DNA from: Cyclina sinensis
Lineage: Eukaryota > Mollusca > Bivalvia > Venerida > Veneridae
DNA length: 64,000 nucleotides
Assembly: GCA_012932295.1 (NCBI GenBank)
Contig: JAAONU010000009.1
Location: 12,000,696-12,064,695, forward strand
Direction of reading: 5' to 3'
Positions 23,245-34,745 of this stretch are shown in pieces. Both the position numbers and the translations under genes were made by a program. The first letter of the stretch is position 1, and the number at the start of each line of letters is the position of its first letter. Below the pieces are notes generated by a model. It worked only from the letters and a program-made list of their open reading frames with translations, made no database searches and was not told the origin of the DNA.

Positions 23245-25191
23245 CTGGAACAAGAGTAAAAATGATAAATAATAGTAATGTTCTATAATTTCAGAGTCAA
23301 TTTGTTCTTTATTAATCTTTGGGGTTCAAAGGTTAGGAATATCAGGTTGTTTCAGCTGCACAGTAAGCACATACTTACTGTTACCATAATAAGGGTAAAC
23401 AAAAAAATGCCAAATAAAACATGGTAAAAGTGGAATGAAACTTGTGATTTGGTGACCACCAACCATCTCACATACCATCACAAGTGTTTACAGTGCTTTA
23501 TCTTAAAAAGTCAGCCTTGTCAAATCATTTCTCTGTTTAGTTCCTCAATGTCTTTGACCCATTCTTGCAAAGAAAACAATAAGACATTTTGCCCAATTTC
23601 TCAATGTCACAAATTTTGAGATAACAATTGATCAACATAATTATACAAAAAACAGAAAACACGTGATAATTTCAAAGATGATTTCAATTTAAAAAGCAAT
23701 AACTTATCCTATGCAGGAAAAAATGCTTCTTTTATGGTATTCAAAATAATAGTAATGAAGAATAATTACAATTTCCTTTATCTTTAATGCCTATATTAAA
23801 ATAAATGAGCAGACAGAAAGGAAATGTAAACAAAAAATACTTAGAATCTAGTTTAATGTATTTAAGCTATCATTTTCATATATTTCGAGCATTAAATCTT
23901 CATCTTGCAAGTTGCTTATTTTTATTATTTGTGTTTCTCAGCATTGACTGATACACATGAAACAAAAGAATGACAATCTTCCTTAAATTGGGTTAAGACA
24001 CAGTGTTTTGTATGTTAATTTGTTATTTGTTTGCAGATATGAAAACTAATTTTATGCAACTTCAGAGAAATAAGTAGTTAATAACTATGCTATCAGTCAT
24101 ATGGACAACTGGTACGATAAAAAACCCTAAATGCAGACAGAGTTCTTTGTAGTTTTTTTTGTTCAATGAACACATACTACTTTTGAGCACAGGGACATGG
24201 CTCACTGGCCAAACGGTAAAATGTTTGGTCAATGTGCTGTTGTGTCACTGTGCTTTTGAGGGAAGCAAAATTCAAAACTCACATGGCGCAACTGACTGAG
24301 TTGCAGTTCTCTTCATTCTTTTTCTAAATTAAGAAAATAAAGTTGTTCCCTCTTCTGTTTTTTATTTCAGAATATGCAACTTAACCAACGTAATTGGGCC
24401 CACAGTCACTTGAAGATGGGAACTAGTTCCCATCTCTGTCTCCCGCTGTCATTATTTCTCGAAAGAATATGTGGCGACAAGTTAATTTTGAGTGTTCTTA
24501 TTGAATTTTAAGCTTATTCTTTCACTTAGACAAATATTGATGTGTAGAATACACTTGTAATTATCACTTAATTGATAGGCACAACCAACATTTTACAGAC
24601 CTTTGTTATTATTGAGAAAACCAAGGAAAAACTATTGACAGTTCTGATACTTTCACTTTCACTTTAACTAGGCTACAATCGGGGATTCCATCATAATGCA
24701 GAACTTCACTTCAACTCAATGAACAGTCTAGCGGATAATTCAATGACTAGTTCAAACGTTTTTATGCAGAAAAGGCACAAAGCTCATGAAATTTCTCCTC
24801 CTTTTCTTACAACATAACTTCCGGAATTCCCATTGTCTAAATTTCGGCGTTTCGATTGGCTGATCTATAAATACTTAATCATGTAAATGTTTTTTGCAAA
24901 AATGATGCAATATGTCAAAACAGTCATGTCGACAATATACATTCAGAACCATGTTTATGGCTCGATATCTCCGTATCTTAAATTTGCAACTGCCAAGATC
25001 TTGTTTTGTCTCTGTTATAAAATGTAATTCGCCGAACGATTAAGTTTGAAGCCTACAAAGAAGGTTGACCTACTTTCTAGTACCGATGCGTGACATTCAG
25101 AATAAGCGCTCAAAGACAAAATTGTTTTCATTTCCTTAAACATATCTGAAAATAATTATTTGCTTAAAATAAATTTAAAAAGACTACTTAC
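23245..25191. other. Likely first intron, nothing recognised
   Basis: About 1.9 kb of AT-rich sequence lies between exon 1 and the frameshifted block of the minus-strand candidate gene. No repeat family or open frame with domain features was recognised. TTCGATTGGCTGATC near 24853 contains an inverted CCAAT box but has no gene attached. Confidence 0.35.
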
Positions 25192-25225
25192 AATGCTGTT
25201 TTATTTTATTAATTATATCCTCCAT
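25192..25225 (-). CDS. Candidate first coding exon of unidentified gene
   Basis: ATG at 25225 starts MEDIINKIKQH, then one base and a strong donor GTAAGT at 25191. It ends in phase 1, which fits the YEHHSKDSK frame after the acceptor at 23245. GGCCATTTTGGA, a YY1-like word common near start sites, lies about 20-30 bases upstream on this strand. The small size makes the call tentative on its own; the in-phase join to a coding-like exon is the main support. Confidence 0.4.
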
Positions 25226-26560
25226 CACAATTCGGCTGCACGATCCAAAATGGCCGTAAGCTAAGAAATATGATCCGACATTGCGAAATCAATGCGCGTA
25301 ATCACTTTGTTTCAGTAAAAAGTGTTCGGTTTTTGGTCTCATTTGAAAATAAAAATGAACACATAATAAAGAACCTTTATCAAAGCTGAACAAAAAGTCC
25401 ATCATTGATTAACAATTTTCAATTCATTTATGAAAAAATGATCGAACTATTTCGAAGCGTAGGATTACTACTTCTCTGAAATCTAATGTGAAATGTCTCG
25501 ATTTTCCTGAAAATTTGGCAAGCATAGTTATACCTTTGGAGGGCGAAAGTATTCGCCCCCCAAAAACAAAATAAATCAAATACATGTACTTAAAAGTCAT
25601 TTCATAGGATGTTATGCAGACACAAATTCCTGCGTAATGAACATGTATTTGAAAATCGAGTTAATTTCCATTCCAGTCAAACAAAATGTTAGTGTATTAG
25701 GTCACTTGAATTCACCACATTTTGACTGCACTTTCATGACAATATTATTAATGACGAAATGATTTAGGAACACATGGGAAAAAGTAACACAACATATAGA
25801 ATGTTAAGAAGATATGCATCATTGACATTTTAAATAAAATCAGAAAAAAGAGATGTTCCCATAGTACACGGATGCCCCCACATTCCGCTGTATTGTCACA
25901 AAAAATCCTGTACAATTACAGGTGCGTATAAATTTTGTCCTTAACATTAAGGAATCTAAAAAAGCTATTTTTGCTTAATCAGTATAATAATTTAATCAGC
26001 AAAAATAATTCTGTCGATCTCTAATAAATTTGCGTCGAAATACCATGGTGCTCACATTCACTTGCTGACAACTACGTTTAGAAAGTTTCATGGCTCTAGT
26101 AGTTATACATTAATTTTATTACGGTAAAATCTCAACCAATTCTACTCACACCAAAGCTTAATTTACTTACAAAAATCGAATAGTAACCGCAATATTTTTT
26201 TTCAGTTACAACTTAATCATTTTAAAATTAACATGTGTGCTTTTCTTTTGTTTCTTGCACTTGTGGTTTATTGTTATTTTTGCATTTAGAAACGGATGCG
26301 TTAAATTGCGTATCTTTTCGCAAGGTACCTCTTACTGGAGCGATAAAGCTAGTACCAGAAGTGCGGACTGACGTCACAGCCTCAGTCTCGCCAGTCTCGC
26401 GAGATAAGGAAACGCAATAATAGCTGCGCTATGGTTCCTTTTATTGCACAATAGAATTTGAACAGTTGATTTTATTGTAAAATTTGTGAAAATGATACTA
26501 TTTGAGGGACGTTAAATGAATGGAAACTGCTTAGATGTTCATTCCTATCCATTTAAGACC

Positions 26561-26591
<31 letters not shown>

Positions 26592-27207
26592 AACATAATT
26601 AAAAATCGACTTATCCATCTTGTATTTCTTATGAAGAAATGCAACCTAAAGTTAACGCCATTGCGGCCCTGCATCCTGAACTAAGTGGCTTATGTATTTT
26701 TACCAAACAAATGACAGAAAATACACCTAATATAAATAAATCAATAGAATTGCACATTAGCGCTCAATCGAACACAAGATATTAGGGAAAGTAAATGTCG
26801 TGATCAATAGTAAACTGAAACTTTTATTAATAGCAAAAACTACTCTTCGTATTTTCATTTAAAAAAGGGCTAAATGTATGGATTTTACCGTTTCATCAAC
26901 GTGTTCGCTCTGTATATCTTATTATCACAAAACTAAAAAAAAACAAGAACACAAAATTAAACTTATGTAAGAAGTGTCATATCATCTTCAATTTATTTGA
27001 CAGGACCATTTTGTTAACACATTTATGAAAATACCAATACAACTACTGGATTTAGTCATGCAGAATATTCAATGTCCCAGAATATACCAGTAACGCGATT
27101 ATTATTTACTCTATGTTGAGTCAATTCTGTTTGAGTATTAATGTGCATTTTCATTGCATAATTTATGTAAGGCATATTTTCTAAATCATTTGTTTGGTAA
27201 AATACAT
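25226..27207. other. Intergenic; promoter-like motifs near 26.36 kb
   Basis: No convincing gene. The 61-codon frame at 26235-26420 overlaps regulatory-looking motifs and has no domain. A (TAA)n microsatellite lies at about 26565-26591. The 5' flank of the minus-strand candidate gene occupies the left end. Confidence 0.35.
26363..26405. promoter_or_regulatory. CRE-like plus TCTCGCGAGA palindrome
   Basis: CTGACGTCACAG contains a full TGACGTCA, the known CREB/ATF site. About 25 bases on is TCTCGCGAGAT, a palindrome known from vertebrate CpG promoters. The surroundings are locally richer in CG than the neighbourhood. No attached gene could be identified on either side, so promoter activity is inferred from motifs alone. 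Confidence 0.4.
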
Positions 27208-27252
27208 TAGACTGCTAGGCCGCCAACTTCAGGCTGCAAGGCAGTTAACTTT
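27208..27252. repeat. Small relic related to palindrome inner repeat
   Basis: GCTAGGCCGCCAACTTC and AGGCTGCAAGGC closely match the GGCTGCTAGGCTGCTAAC tandem stretch at about 45920-46010 and its mirror at about 46570-46665. It is a short stray copy next to the LINE 3' end. Confidence 0.45.
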
Positions 27253-27879
27253 AGTGAGATAGAAAATTACGTATATTTATTTATTCATTATATTTATTAT
27301 AGTCTCATCAGTACATATTATATAACATAAAATAATACAGTACTGCCACTTAATACAGAGTTATAAGAGACTTGCCAGAGTAAAATTCATAATATCTTAA
27401 AAAATCTAACACTTAAAATTACTAACTACATACATTTGTATCTACATATCTACATATGCAGTATGTATGCACTGTGGGGGAAGTTGGAGCTGTTTACTAC
27501 TTTTCCTAACAACCAATGATTATGAATTACTTTCCTTTCAACCACTTACTTTCCATTTTTGTCATGCCAAGAAAATAGAAAAGGGAGAAAACTCAGTTAA
27601 TGACTTAAAACCATTTTTTAATTGCTTAACTCATGCATTCAGTGTAAACCAGGATTTGCTCCCAAGCGGCCAAGACAGCAACTAGATGTCTACACTGCTC
27701 ACAGTATAGACATCCAGCAGCTGACACAGTCACCCGCCAACAGACCAGAGCTCACACAAGCCACAGACCCAAGTATATTCAATTACATCTTATATGGTGT
27801 AAAACTATTTAGATCCAAACAGTACAAAAATATCTGAGACCTAAATTAATAACTCCACAGAGAGCACCATACTAAACAT

Positions 27880-30800
27880 CACTTAAAGTCGAAAACATTG
27901 AAACTTTGCACATTTTATACATGAGATTCAAATATTGTAACTCTCCTTTTTCCAGCATTAGGAAACACGTTTTGGCACTGAATTTTACTATGGTCTCCTC
28001 TCTTAAAAGAATTTTTAACTATTCTAAATCACTCAAGGCATCAAACCCAGCAAAATGAGAACAAGCATTCGACATAAATTGTTGTCTTATATCCATATAC
28101 AAGGGACAATGCAATAGCACATGTAGCTCATCCTCAACTGCATTTATACCAATACTATTACAATAAGTACACTTTCTATTTTCTAGCATAACATTATTAT
28201 ATCTTCCAATTTCAACATTAATAGGTGCCGTGCCGCTACGAAACTTTGCAATTGCACCTCTATGGGAACTATTTAACACCATTTTACAATATGGTTCAAC
28301 TTGATAGATTGTTTTTAATGATTTAATAAAATCTTAGCTTATTTCTACCATTTCCTCTTTGAGCATTGACCCTGTTAACTTCTGCATGCCATGAATTAGT
28401 ATAATCTTCAAAAAGCCTTGGAATCAATTTTCCACATATAATATGTTTTTGAGAATACTGATCAATTCGTACATACTCATTAAGATCATATTTTAAAAAT
28501 AATTGTACAACCTTAAAATTCCAATTTTTACAATTTCTGTTACTAGCACTATTAGACCAAGCAAAACCTTTTCTGATCAGCCTATCACTTGACATTTTCA
28601 CTAACCTTGACCATAACTGTACAACGGTTTTCTTAACACTGCAAGTCATTGGCTGCCAACCCATATCACCATTTACTGTAGCATTTGATGTATATTTCCC
28701 AACATTTAAGAAGTATCTAGCTGCTCTGTGCTGAATAGCATTAATACAACTAAACTGCTCAAATGCTAGATCCATATGTTAAAATTGGAACAATGGTTGA
28801 CTCGTATAATTTGGTATATACCTGATATGGAAATCCACCGACTGACCATGCCCTCACTATAAGAAGACCAAGGGCTCTGCCAGCAGATTTGGCAACACAC
28901 TTGGAAGTGACAGAATAATCTAAGTGTTCGGTTAAAACAAGACTAAGGTACTTATACTGGGAGGCATACTCAATCACAGAATTCCCACATTTAAATACAA
29001 AATCACTAATACTGACTGATGGAAATGAACTACCTTAGACGTATCAACATTAATATTCGTCTTATTATCAATACACCAAGTGTTAAAAACATTTAACATA
29101 CATTGTAAATTTTCTGGACAATCCGATAACAATACTATGTCATCAGCAAACAACAGAATAGAACAGATTGTACCATCAATATCAATTCCCTTTTTAATGA
29201 ATCTATTTTAACAGCCAAGTCAGTAATATATAAATTAAATAACATTGGTGAAAGAGTACATCCTTGTTTCAAACCTGTATTTACATAGAACCAACCTGTA
29301 AGAAAGTTATTCACCCTAACAGAGCACATAACATTATTGTACAAACTTTTAATGGCATTTAATAATTTAGGTTCTAAAATATCATCTAGTTTACGCCAAA
29401 GAATTTGTCTATTTATGCAGTCGTATGCCTTTTTCAGGTCAATAAAGGCGCATACGTTGACAACTTTTTTTTACGACGTGTATCTACAATACTGGTTAAA
29501 GTTGATAAATGATCTATAGTGCTTCGACCTTTACGAAAACCATTTTGACCTTCAAATAAAATACTATTGCCTTCCATAAAAGCTGTGAGTTTCTTATTTA
29601 ACAATGAACAATATATTTTGTATACAACTGGTGTTATTGAGATACCTCGGTAAGATATAGGATCCAGGGCATTAGTTGTTGATCCTTTAGGTATTGGGTT
29701 GATAATGCTTTTGCCCCAATCCTTTGGTACTTTACCAGTCTTGTAACAAAAATAACAAATGCAAATACTGAACATTTACATCATTCTTAAAAACAATACT
29801 AGGCAGTTCATCATATCCAATTGCTCGACTATTTTTAACATTCAAAATAGCAGTTTTTACATCAGACAATGTGAATATTTCTTGGTCATTAATGTCAGTA
29901 TAAACATTACTATTATTTATCTGAGTACTATCAACAACTGTGCCTGTATTCTGTAGCCTACTAAAATCTGTTTTTCACTTATTAAGAACTAAAACAGGAT
30001 CATTTATGCAATCCCCATAAACTTCAAAAGGTAACGAGTTCTGCCTGTTATCTCTTACACCCAATGTACCTTTATATTTTTCCAGAATTCTGGTTTATTA
30101 TTTTCAGCGTCTGACACAAGGTACATTTGCAACTTGTACCAATACTGCCGTTTGCAACTTTGAACAGTTTTATCAAATAGTTTACGCCTATTAACATATT
30201 GACTCTTCAAATTAAGTCTGTCATTACCTCTTGCCTTAACCCATTTCTTTTCAGCATCACACATACTTTCCCATAACTCTTGCAGATTATAATTCCACCA
30301 AGGCTTTAGAGCTCTATATCTCTTTCTACTACCACCAAAAGCAATATTTCTGACCTTTTTAGGTAAATGTTTACTCATTTCATCTTTAATACTCATACTA
30401 AACGTTTTGTAGAATTTATCAACAACACTTTGGTGAGGCATGTCAGACTCAAATAATGAAATTCTACTATTTACCACTTCAATGAAACTATTACCTTGAC
30501 AAAAATCTGGAGGTATGGTATTAGTGTCATACTTCAATATTGTTTTTAAGTAAAGAGGTTCTATGTACACTACGTTTATTATCAAACATGTTATGATAAA
30601 ACTGGCAAGATAACAAAGAATGATCTGGCATAATCCTACTTTCTGTACCAGCAAGTGCAATATCAGATACTCTCGTTTCCTCAAAATTAGAATATAAATA
30701 CAAATTTTCACAATGATATAGTCAACAACTGAAATGCCTTTTACCGAAATGCATGTAAAATCATTTCTGACACACTGACGGCCATTTAATATACAACAGT

Positions 30801-31345
30801 TGCTATTTGTCAAAAATTCACAGAAAATATCTCCTCGTGTGTTTTTAGAAAAATCAATAACATTCCTTGGTGGCACATTATCTACACCTTCGATATAGTC
30901 CGCCATATCAGATATACGTGAGTTAAAGTCCCCCAAAAACAGAATCTACCCAACTGCTGATATTCATAAATATTAATTAGTAGTTAGTCAAATATCTTTG
31001 AGGCAAATAGCAACCACACACTGTAAAAATACTACTGTCATTAAATTTAGATTGAAAACATAGCCATAAAATGCCCTCATAACTTTTGTCTAAAACTGCA
31101 ATATTAAAAAGGTTCGGCAAAAGACTTCTTGACAAAAATACCTACACCACCTGATCCAGTACGTGCATTAACATGAACATTTTTTCTATTTTGTCCAAAA
31201 AATATATAGTCTGGCAGTTCAATTTCTGTATCACCAGTTAAATGTGTTTCTGAAATAACAACAACATCATAAAACATCAAGTTTATCTATACAATCAGCT
31301 CTAAAATTAAAATTGTCTGAGGAGCCATTAATGTTCCAACCATTT
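27880..31345 (-). pseudogene. LINE ORF2: endonuclease + reverse transcriptase, broken
   Basis: The endonuclease runs from about 31345 to 30900 (VVVISETHLTGD, SGGVGIFVKKSF, then GDFNSRIS at 30930) with frameshifts. A linker frame is open over 30936-30055. The reverse transcriptase spans about 29860-28760: NPIPKGS, YRGISITPVVYKIY, NGFRKGRSTIDHL, GLKQGCTLSPMLFNLYI and the catalytic LFADDIVLL near 29150, again split by frameshifts. The C-terminal part has CTYCNSIG, then EDELHVLLHCPLY, the Cys/His motif of this LINE group. A TAG at 28019 is followed in the same frame by about 48 more codons ending in TAG. It would nick DNA and copy LINE RNA if intact. Confidence 0.75.
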
Positions 31346-31368
31346 ACATTTCAACAACCAAATTTAGC

Positions 31369-32553
31369 CTAATAATAGTTATTACAATCTCTATTGTCAT
31401 GTTGGTAGCTGTGTCTCGATTCTTTTCTGTGACTGTAATCTCTCTCTCTGTAGTCTGCTCTAGTACCATACCGTCTTGACTCCCCTGATCGTGAACAATA
31501 ATAATCTTGCCCACTATACTCCCGAGACTGATATCCCATTCTATTACCATTTACACCCTGTCTACTTCTGTGATACCTACCCTGCCCACTGTTTGCAACC
31601 CACTGGCTATTACTCCCCCGATTATAATCACTGGTCTGTCTCCTGAATCTATGACTATCTATACTAGTATATCTAAGTTCAGGGCCATGATCCATACCTC
31701 CTTCACTATCAGCCCGAACTAGCCTATGCCAAACTTGTTTCAAGCCTGCCACTTCAAGGGATTCAATCAGCGTCCTGAGGTTCTTCATGTTAGCACGCAT
31801 TTCAAATGACTGGTCATTGTTAATATAGACTTCTTGGTACCTCCGATTGTCTTTTAGCTCTTTCTTTTTCCTTAGCACCAAATTCTTGTCTGCTTCGCTT
31901 TTCAGATAGGCGCTCACTAGACCAGGTTTGCCATTTGTGCCTACTTTTCTTTCCGCTGAAGCACATTTAAAGGTTAGATTTAGCCCAGAGCTCAACAGAT
32001 AATCTACCTCTTTTGTAATGTCTTCTGATTCTCTAAATGGAAGGTTGATAATACAAATGTTCTTGCTTCTATCAGACACAGACATATTTTCAACAGTTTT
32101 TACCTGCAGCTCATCTATAACATCTTGCATATTTCTTAGATCTGAGTTAATCTCATCTTTAACAGAGGTTATATCTTTACTCACTTCTTCCTTCATTTTC
32201 TTCATTTCTTTTGAAATTCTACAGTCTAAAATTTGAGTTATTTTCGAAGACACTCTCCTCTCAACCTTTGAATCTAATCTTGTATTTAGATCAGCACGCA
32301 TTGTGTCCATTGAAATATTCAACTTTTCAAATTCTTCAGCAAACTGACGCAGCACTGAAATAATATCTCCACTCATAATATCACTGTTCATATCGCTTCT
32401 TACCGGTTCAGTTTCCTGTTTTGAAGTTTCAGCTTTTTTGTTGCTTTTTGTTACTTTAACCACTTTCTTTGACCTCTCAGGACCATTTGTACTTTTTGCA
32501 TTATTAGACACTGCGGATTTCTTACCAGAGGTAGATCTGTTGTAAAGAATCAT
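31369..32553 (-). CDS. LINE ORF1 protein (coiled coil, RNA-binding type)
   Basis: An intact 394-codon frame. Residues 1-50 are Lys/Ser rich. A heptad-like coiled coil follows, roughly residues 65-155 (VERRVSSKITQILDCRI, EEVSKDITSVKDEI). Then comes a region like the RRM of L1-type ORF1 proteins (NICIINLPFRESEDITKE, VYINNDQSFEMRANMKN). The last 80 residues are rich in Ser, Arg, Tyr and Gly (RYGTRADYRERDYSHRKES), a likely nucleic-acid-binding tail. Such proteins trimerise and coat LINE RNA. It directly precedes the endonuclease part of ORF2. The small frames on the opposite strand are shadows. The open state contrasts with the broken ORF2. Confidence 0.7.
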   Translation of the reverse strand: MILYNRSTSGKKSAVSNNAKSTNGPERSKKVVKVTKSNKKAETSKQETEPVRSDMNSDIMSGDIISVLRQFAEEFEKLNISMDTMRADLNTRLDSKVERRVSSKITQILDCRISKEMKKMKEEVSKDITSVKDEINSDLRNMQDVIDELQVKTVENMSVSDRSKNICIINLPFRESEDITKEVDYLLSSGLNLTFKCASAERKVGTNGKPGLVSAYLKSEADKNLVLRKKKELKDNRRYQEVYINNDQSFEMRANMKNLRTLIESLEVAGLKQVWHRLVRADSEGGMDHGPELRYTSIDSHRFRRQTSDYNRGSNSQWVANSGQGRYHRSRQGVNGNRMGYQSREYSGQDYYCSRSGESRRYGTRADYRERDYSHRKESRHSYQHDNRDCNNYY

Positions 32554-32974
32554 TCTGACACAATTATTTGGATTAAGCTAAATCATGATTTATTTTTAGT
32601 TTGGATAATGATGTTTATGTCTGTGGTACATATATATAATGCCAAGACTCACCAGCGTGTAATATTGTAACTTTAGGTTTCTTTGATTGCATAGAAGATA
32701 TTTTTTTCATTTTCAGATCATTGGTTCAGAATATGTATTAGCTGATTTTAATAGCAGAGTCGGGTCTAAATCTGATTCACAAAGATAAAGACAACTATGT
32801 TCCGATTTGAACATGTACCGGGCCTCACCAGATAGCTCATGTAACAACAAGTAAATTTGTGAGCTAATGCTCACTAGTGATACCCCCGCTATCAGAAATT
32901 TGACTTTCATAATGTAATTTGCATTTGTCATATGTATAAAGAGTGTCAAATTTTTTCCGAGTATTTACCTGAAT

Positions 32975-33114
32975 TTAATACAACTTCATCCAAGGCACAG
33001 CTAGATGGATATGAAAATGGTCAGAATAATGAACAGGTATTACATCTGTGATTTCTGATTCATCGAAGTCTTTATTCACAAAAACACGATCAAGTGAACC
33101 TCCTTTCCTGTGTG
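32975..33114 (-). pseudogene. Fragment of a second LINE endonuclease
   Basis: About 45 codons on the minus strand include KGGSLDRVFVN and the catalytic HYSDHFHIHLAV. This is the last motif of the APE-type endonuclease (S-D-H). It is cut at both ends: repeats start at about 33120 on one side and non-LINE sequence lies on the other. It is separate from the neighbouring LINE, which has its own endonuclease. Confidence 0.6.
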
Positions 33115-33119
33115 TTGGT

Positions 33120-33612
33120 AACTTCTAAGTATTCGGTAAACAGGAAGTAGATGAGCAAGGAGCATATAATCGCTTAATACCATATGAGAATATAGGATAA
33201 AGCAATATGCAAAATATCAGGCTGCTGCATCTTATAGTTGCTGAGAAAACTGTGACGGAAATTGTGAATGTATGTCAACTATGTTTAAAAATCTAAGTAT
33301 TCGGTAAACAGGAAGTAGATGAGCAAGGAGCATAAAATCGCTTTACACCATATGGGACTATAGGATAAAGCAATATGCAAAATATCAGGCGGCTGCATGC
33401 TCTAGTTGCTTAGAAAACTGCGACGGAAAATAAAGATATCGTTTGGTTGATGTAATGCACCTATATAGTGACAAAATCTAAAAATATTCGGTAAACAGGA
33501 AGTAGATGAGCAAGGAGAATAAAATCGCTTTATACCATATGGGACTATAGGGTATAGCAATATGTGGCTTCTGCATGTTATAGTTGCTGAGAAAACTGCA
33601 ACGGAAATTTGT
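33120..33612. repeat. Three ~170-190-bp tandem repeats
   Basis: TATTCGGTAAACAGGAAGTAG begins copies at about 33129, 33297 and 33486. Each continues with ATGAGCAAGGAG, AAATCGCTT, ACCATATG, GCAATATG, TAGTTGCTGAGAAAACTG. The third copy runs into GGACGGATGGACGGACGGAC and the palindrome at 33669. Non-coding. Confidence 0.8.
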
Positions 33613-33668
33613 TACGGACGGAAGGACGGATGGACGGACGGACAAACACACGGACAAGGGTAAAACAG

Positions 33669-33700
33669 TATACCCCCCACTTCTTCGAAGCGGGGGTATA
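33669..33700. repeat. Short palindrome GTATACCCCC...GGGGGTATA
   Basis: TATACCCCCCACTTCTTCG and CGAAGCGGGGGTATA form a hairpin with almost no loop. It marks the end of the adjacent tandem block and resembles GGAGGGTATAC near 7021, so it is probably a dispersed repeat end. Confidence 0.55.
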
Positions 33701-34275
33701 ATAATGGTATTAAATCACTGAACCTTTGTAAATCAACTTGTATGGGAATAGTTAATGGAAGAGTAGATGATTCGAAAAAATGTACTTATATATCAAAACA
33801 CAGATCATCTGTTATTGATTATTTGTTAACTAGTGTGCAAAATTTTGTACAAATATTTGATTTTACTGTTAAATCAGTCAATGAAGGAGTGATTATGCAC
33901 CATTGCTCCTTTCATTACATTGCATTAACGTGATAAAATTTTGTGACGAACAATCCTTCACTAATCTGAAATGGAACAATTTACTAAGAGACGAATTTCG
34001 ATCGTTTCAATATCTAAATTACCAGAATTTAACAAAAATGTGAGTGATATTGACTGTAATTGTCGCAAGTCTGTGAACGAAGCTTTATGTATTTTTACTA
34101 CACTTATTCGTAATGTTGCCGACCCTCTTTTCACAAAATCAATTGTAAATAAATCTTACGTAAGTTTTAACGATAGTTTAAAGATTGACAATGCTGACTG
34201 GTTTAACAAGGAATGTACCATTGCAAAATTGAAATTTTTATGAATGTAATGATGCATATCACAGAAATGGACCAA

Positions 34276-34745
34276 TGCAATTTCATTGCCATAGCTCCAA
34301 AAACAAAAAGTAGGTCAGTAGGTCAAAATATAGGTCATGAGACGACATTTTTTTGAAATCGGAACCGGAACGAAAAGCTGTACACACAGTCAAAATTTCA
34401 TTGCCGTAGCTTTAATACAAAATTAGGTCAGTAGGTCGAAAATATAGGTCATGCTATGACGTTTTTGAAATCGGAACAAAAAACTGTACACATGGTCCAA
34501 ATTTGATTGCCATAGCTCAAAAAACAAAAAGTAGGTCAGTAGGTCAAAGATATAGGTCATTCGATGACATTTTTCAAATCGAAACGAAAAACTGTGCACA
34601 TGGTCCAAGTTTCATTGCTGTAGCTAAAAAACAAAAAAGTAGGTCAGTAGGTCAAAAATATAGGTCAAAGAATAATGTTTCTGAAAACATCTTGAAAAAC
34701 TGTACAAATGGTCCAAATTTCATTGCCATAGCAAAAACATTTTTG
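34276..34745. repeat. ~105-bp direct repeats inserted in LINE
   Basis: AGTAGGTCAGTAGGTCAAAA followed by ATAGGTCAT, a ...GACATTTTT...AAATCGGAAC stretch and CATGGTCCAAATTTCATTGC recurs about five times. The frames seen across it on both strands are products of the repeat. Confidence 0.75.

Larger units (their letters stand above)
27270..32600 (-). mobile_element. Nearly full-length LINE, minus strand
   Basis: Read on the minus strand, the order is ORF1, APE-type endonuclease, reverse transcriptase, C-terminal Cys/His domain and a 3' region ending in TAAATAAATA-like repeats near 27270. This is the known layout of Jockey/CR1/I-group non-LTR retrotransposons; the clade cannot be settled by eye. 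Total length is about 5.3 kb. ORF1 is open, while ORF2 carries several frameshifts, so the copy is dead for autonomous movement but fairly young. No target duplication was found. Confidence 0.75.

Noticed and set aside
24185..24300. Possible tRNA-like SINE (TGGCTCACTGGCCAAACGG)
   Set aside because: The A box is only partial and no acceptable B box was found.
27467..27837. Two plus-strand frames of about 70 codons
   Set aside because: They lie in the 3' region of the minus-strand LINE and show no domain.
31507..31722. Plus-strand frames inside LINE ORF1
   Set aside because: Shadow frames of the intact 394-codon minus-strand ORF1.
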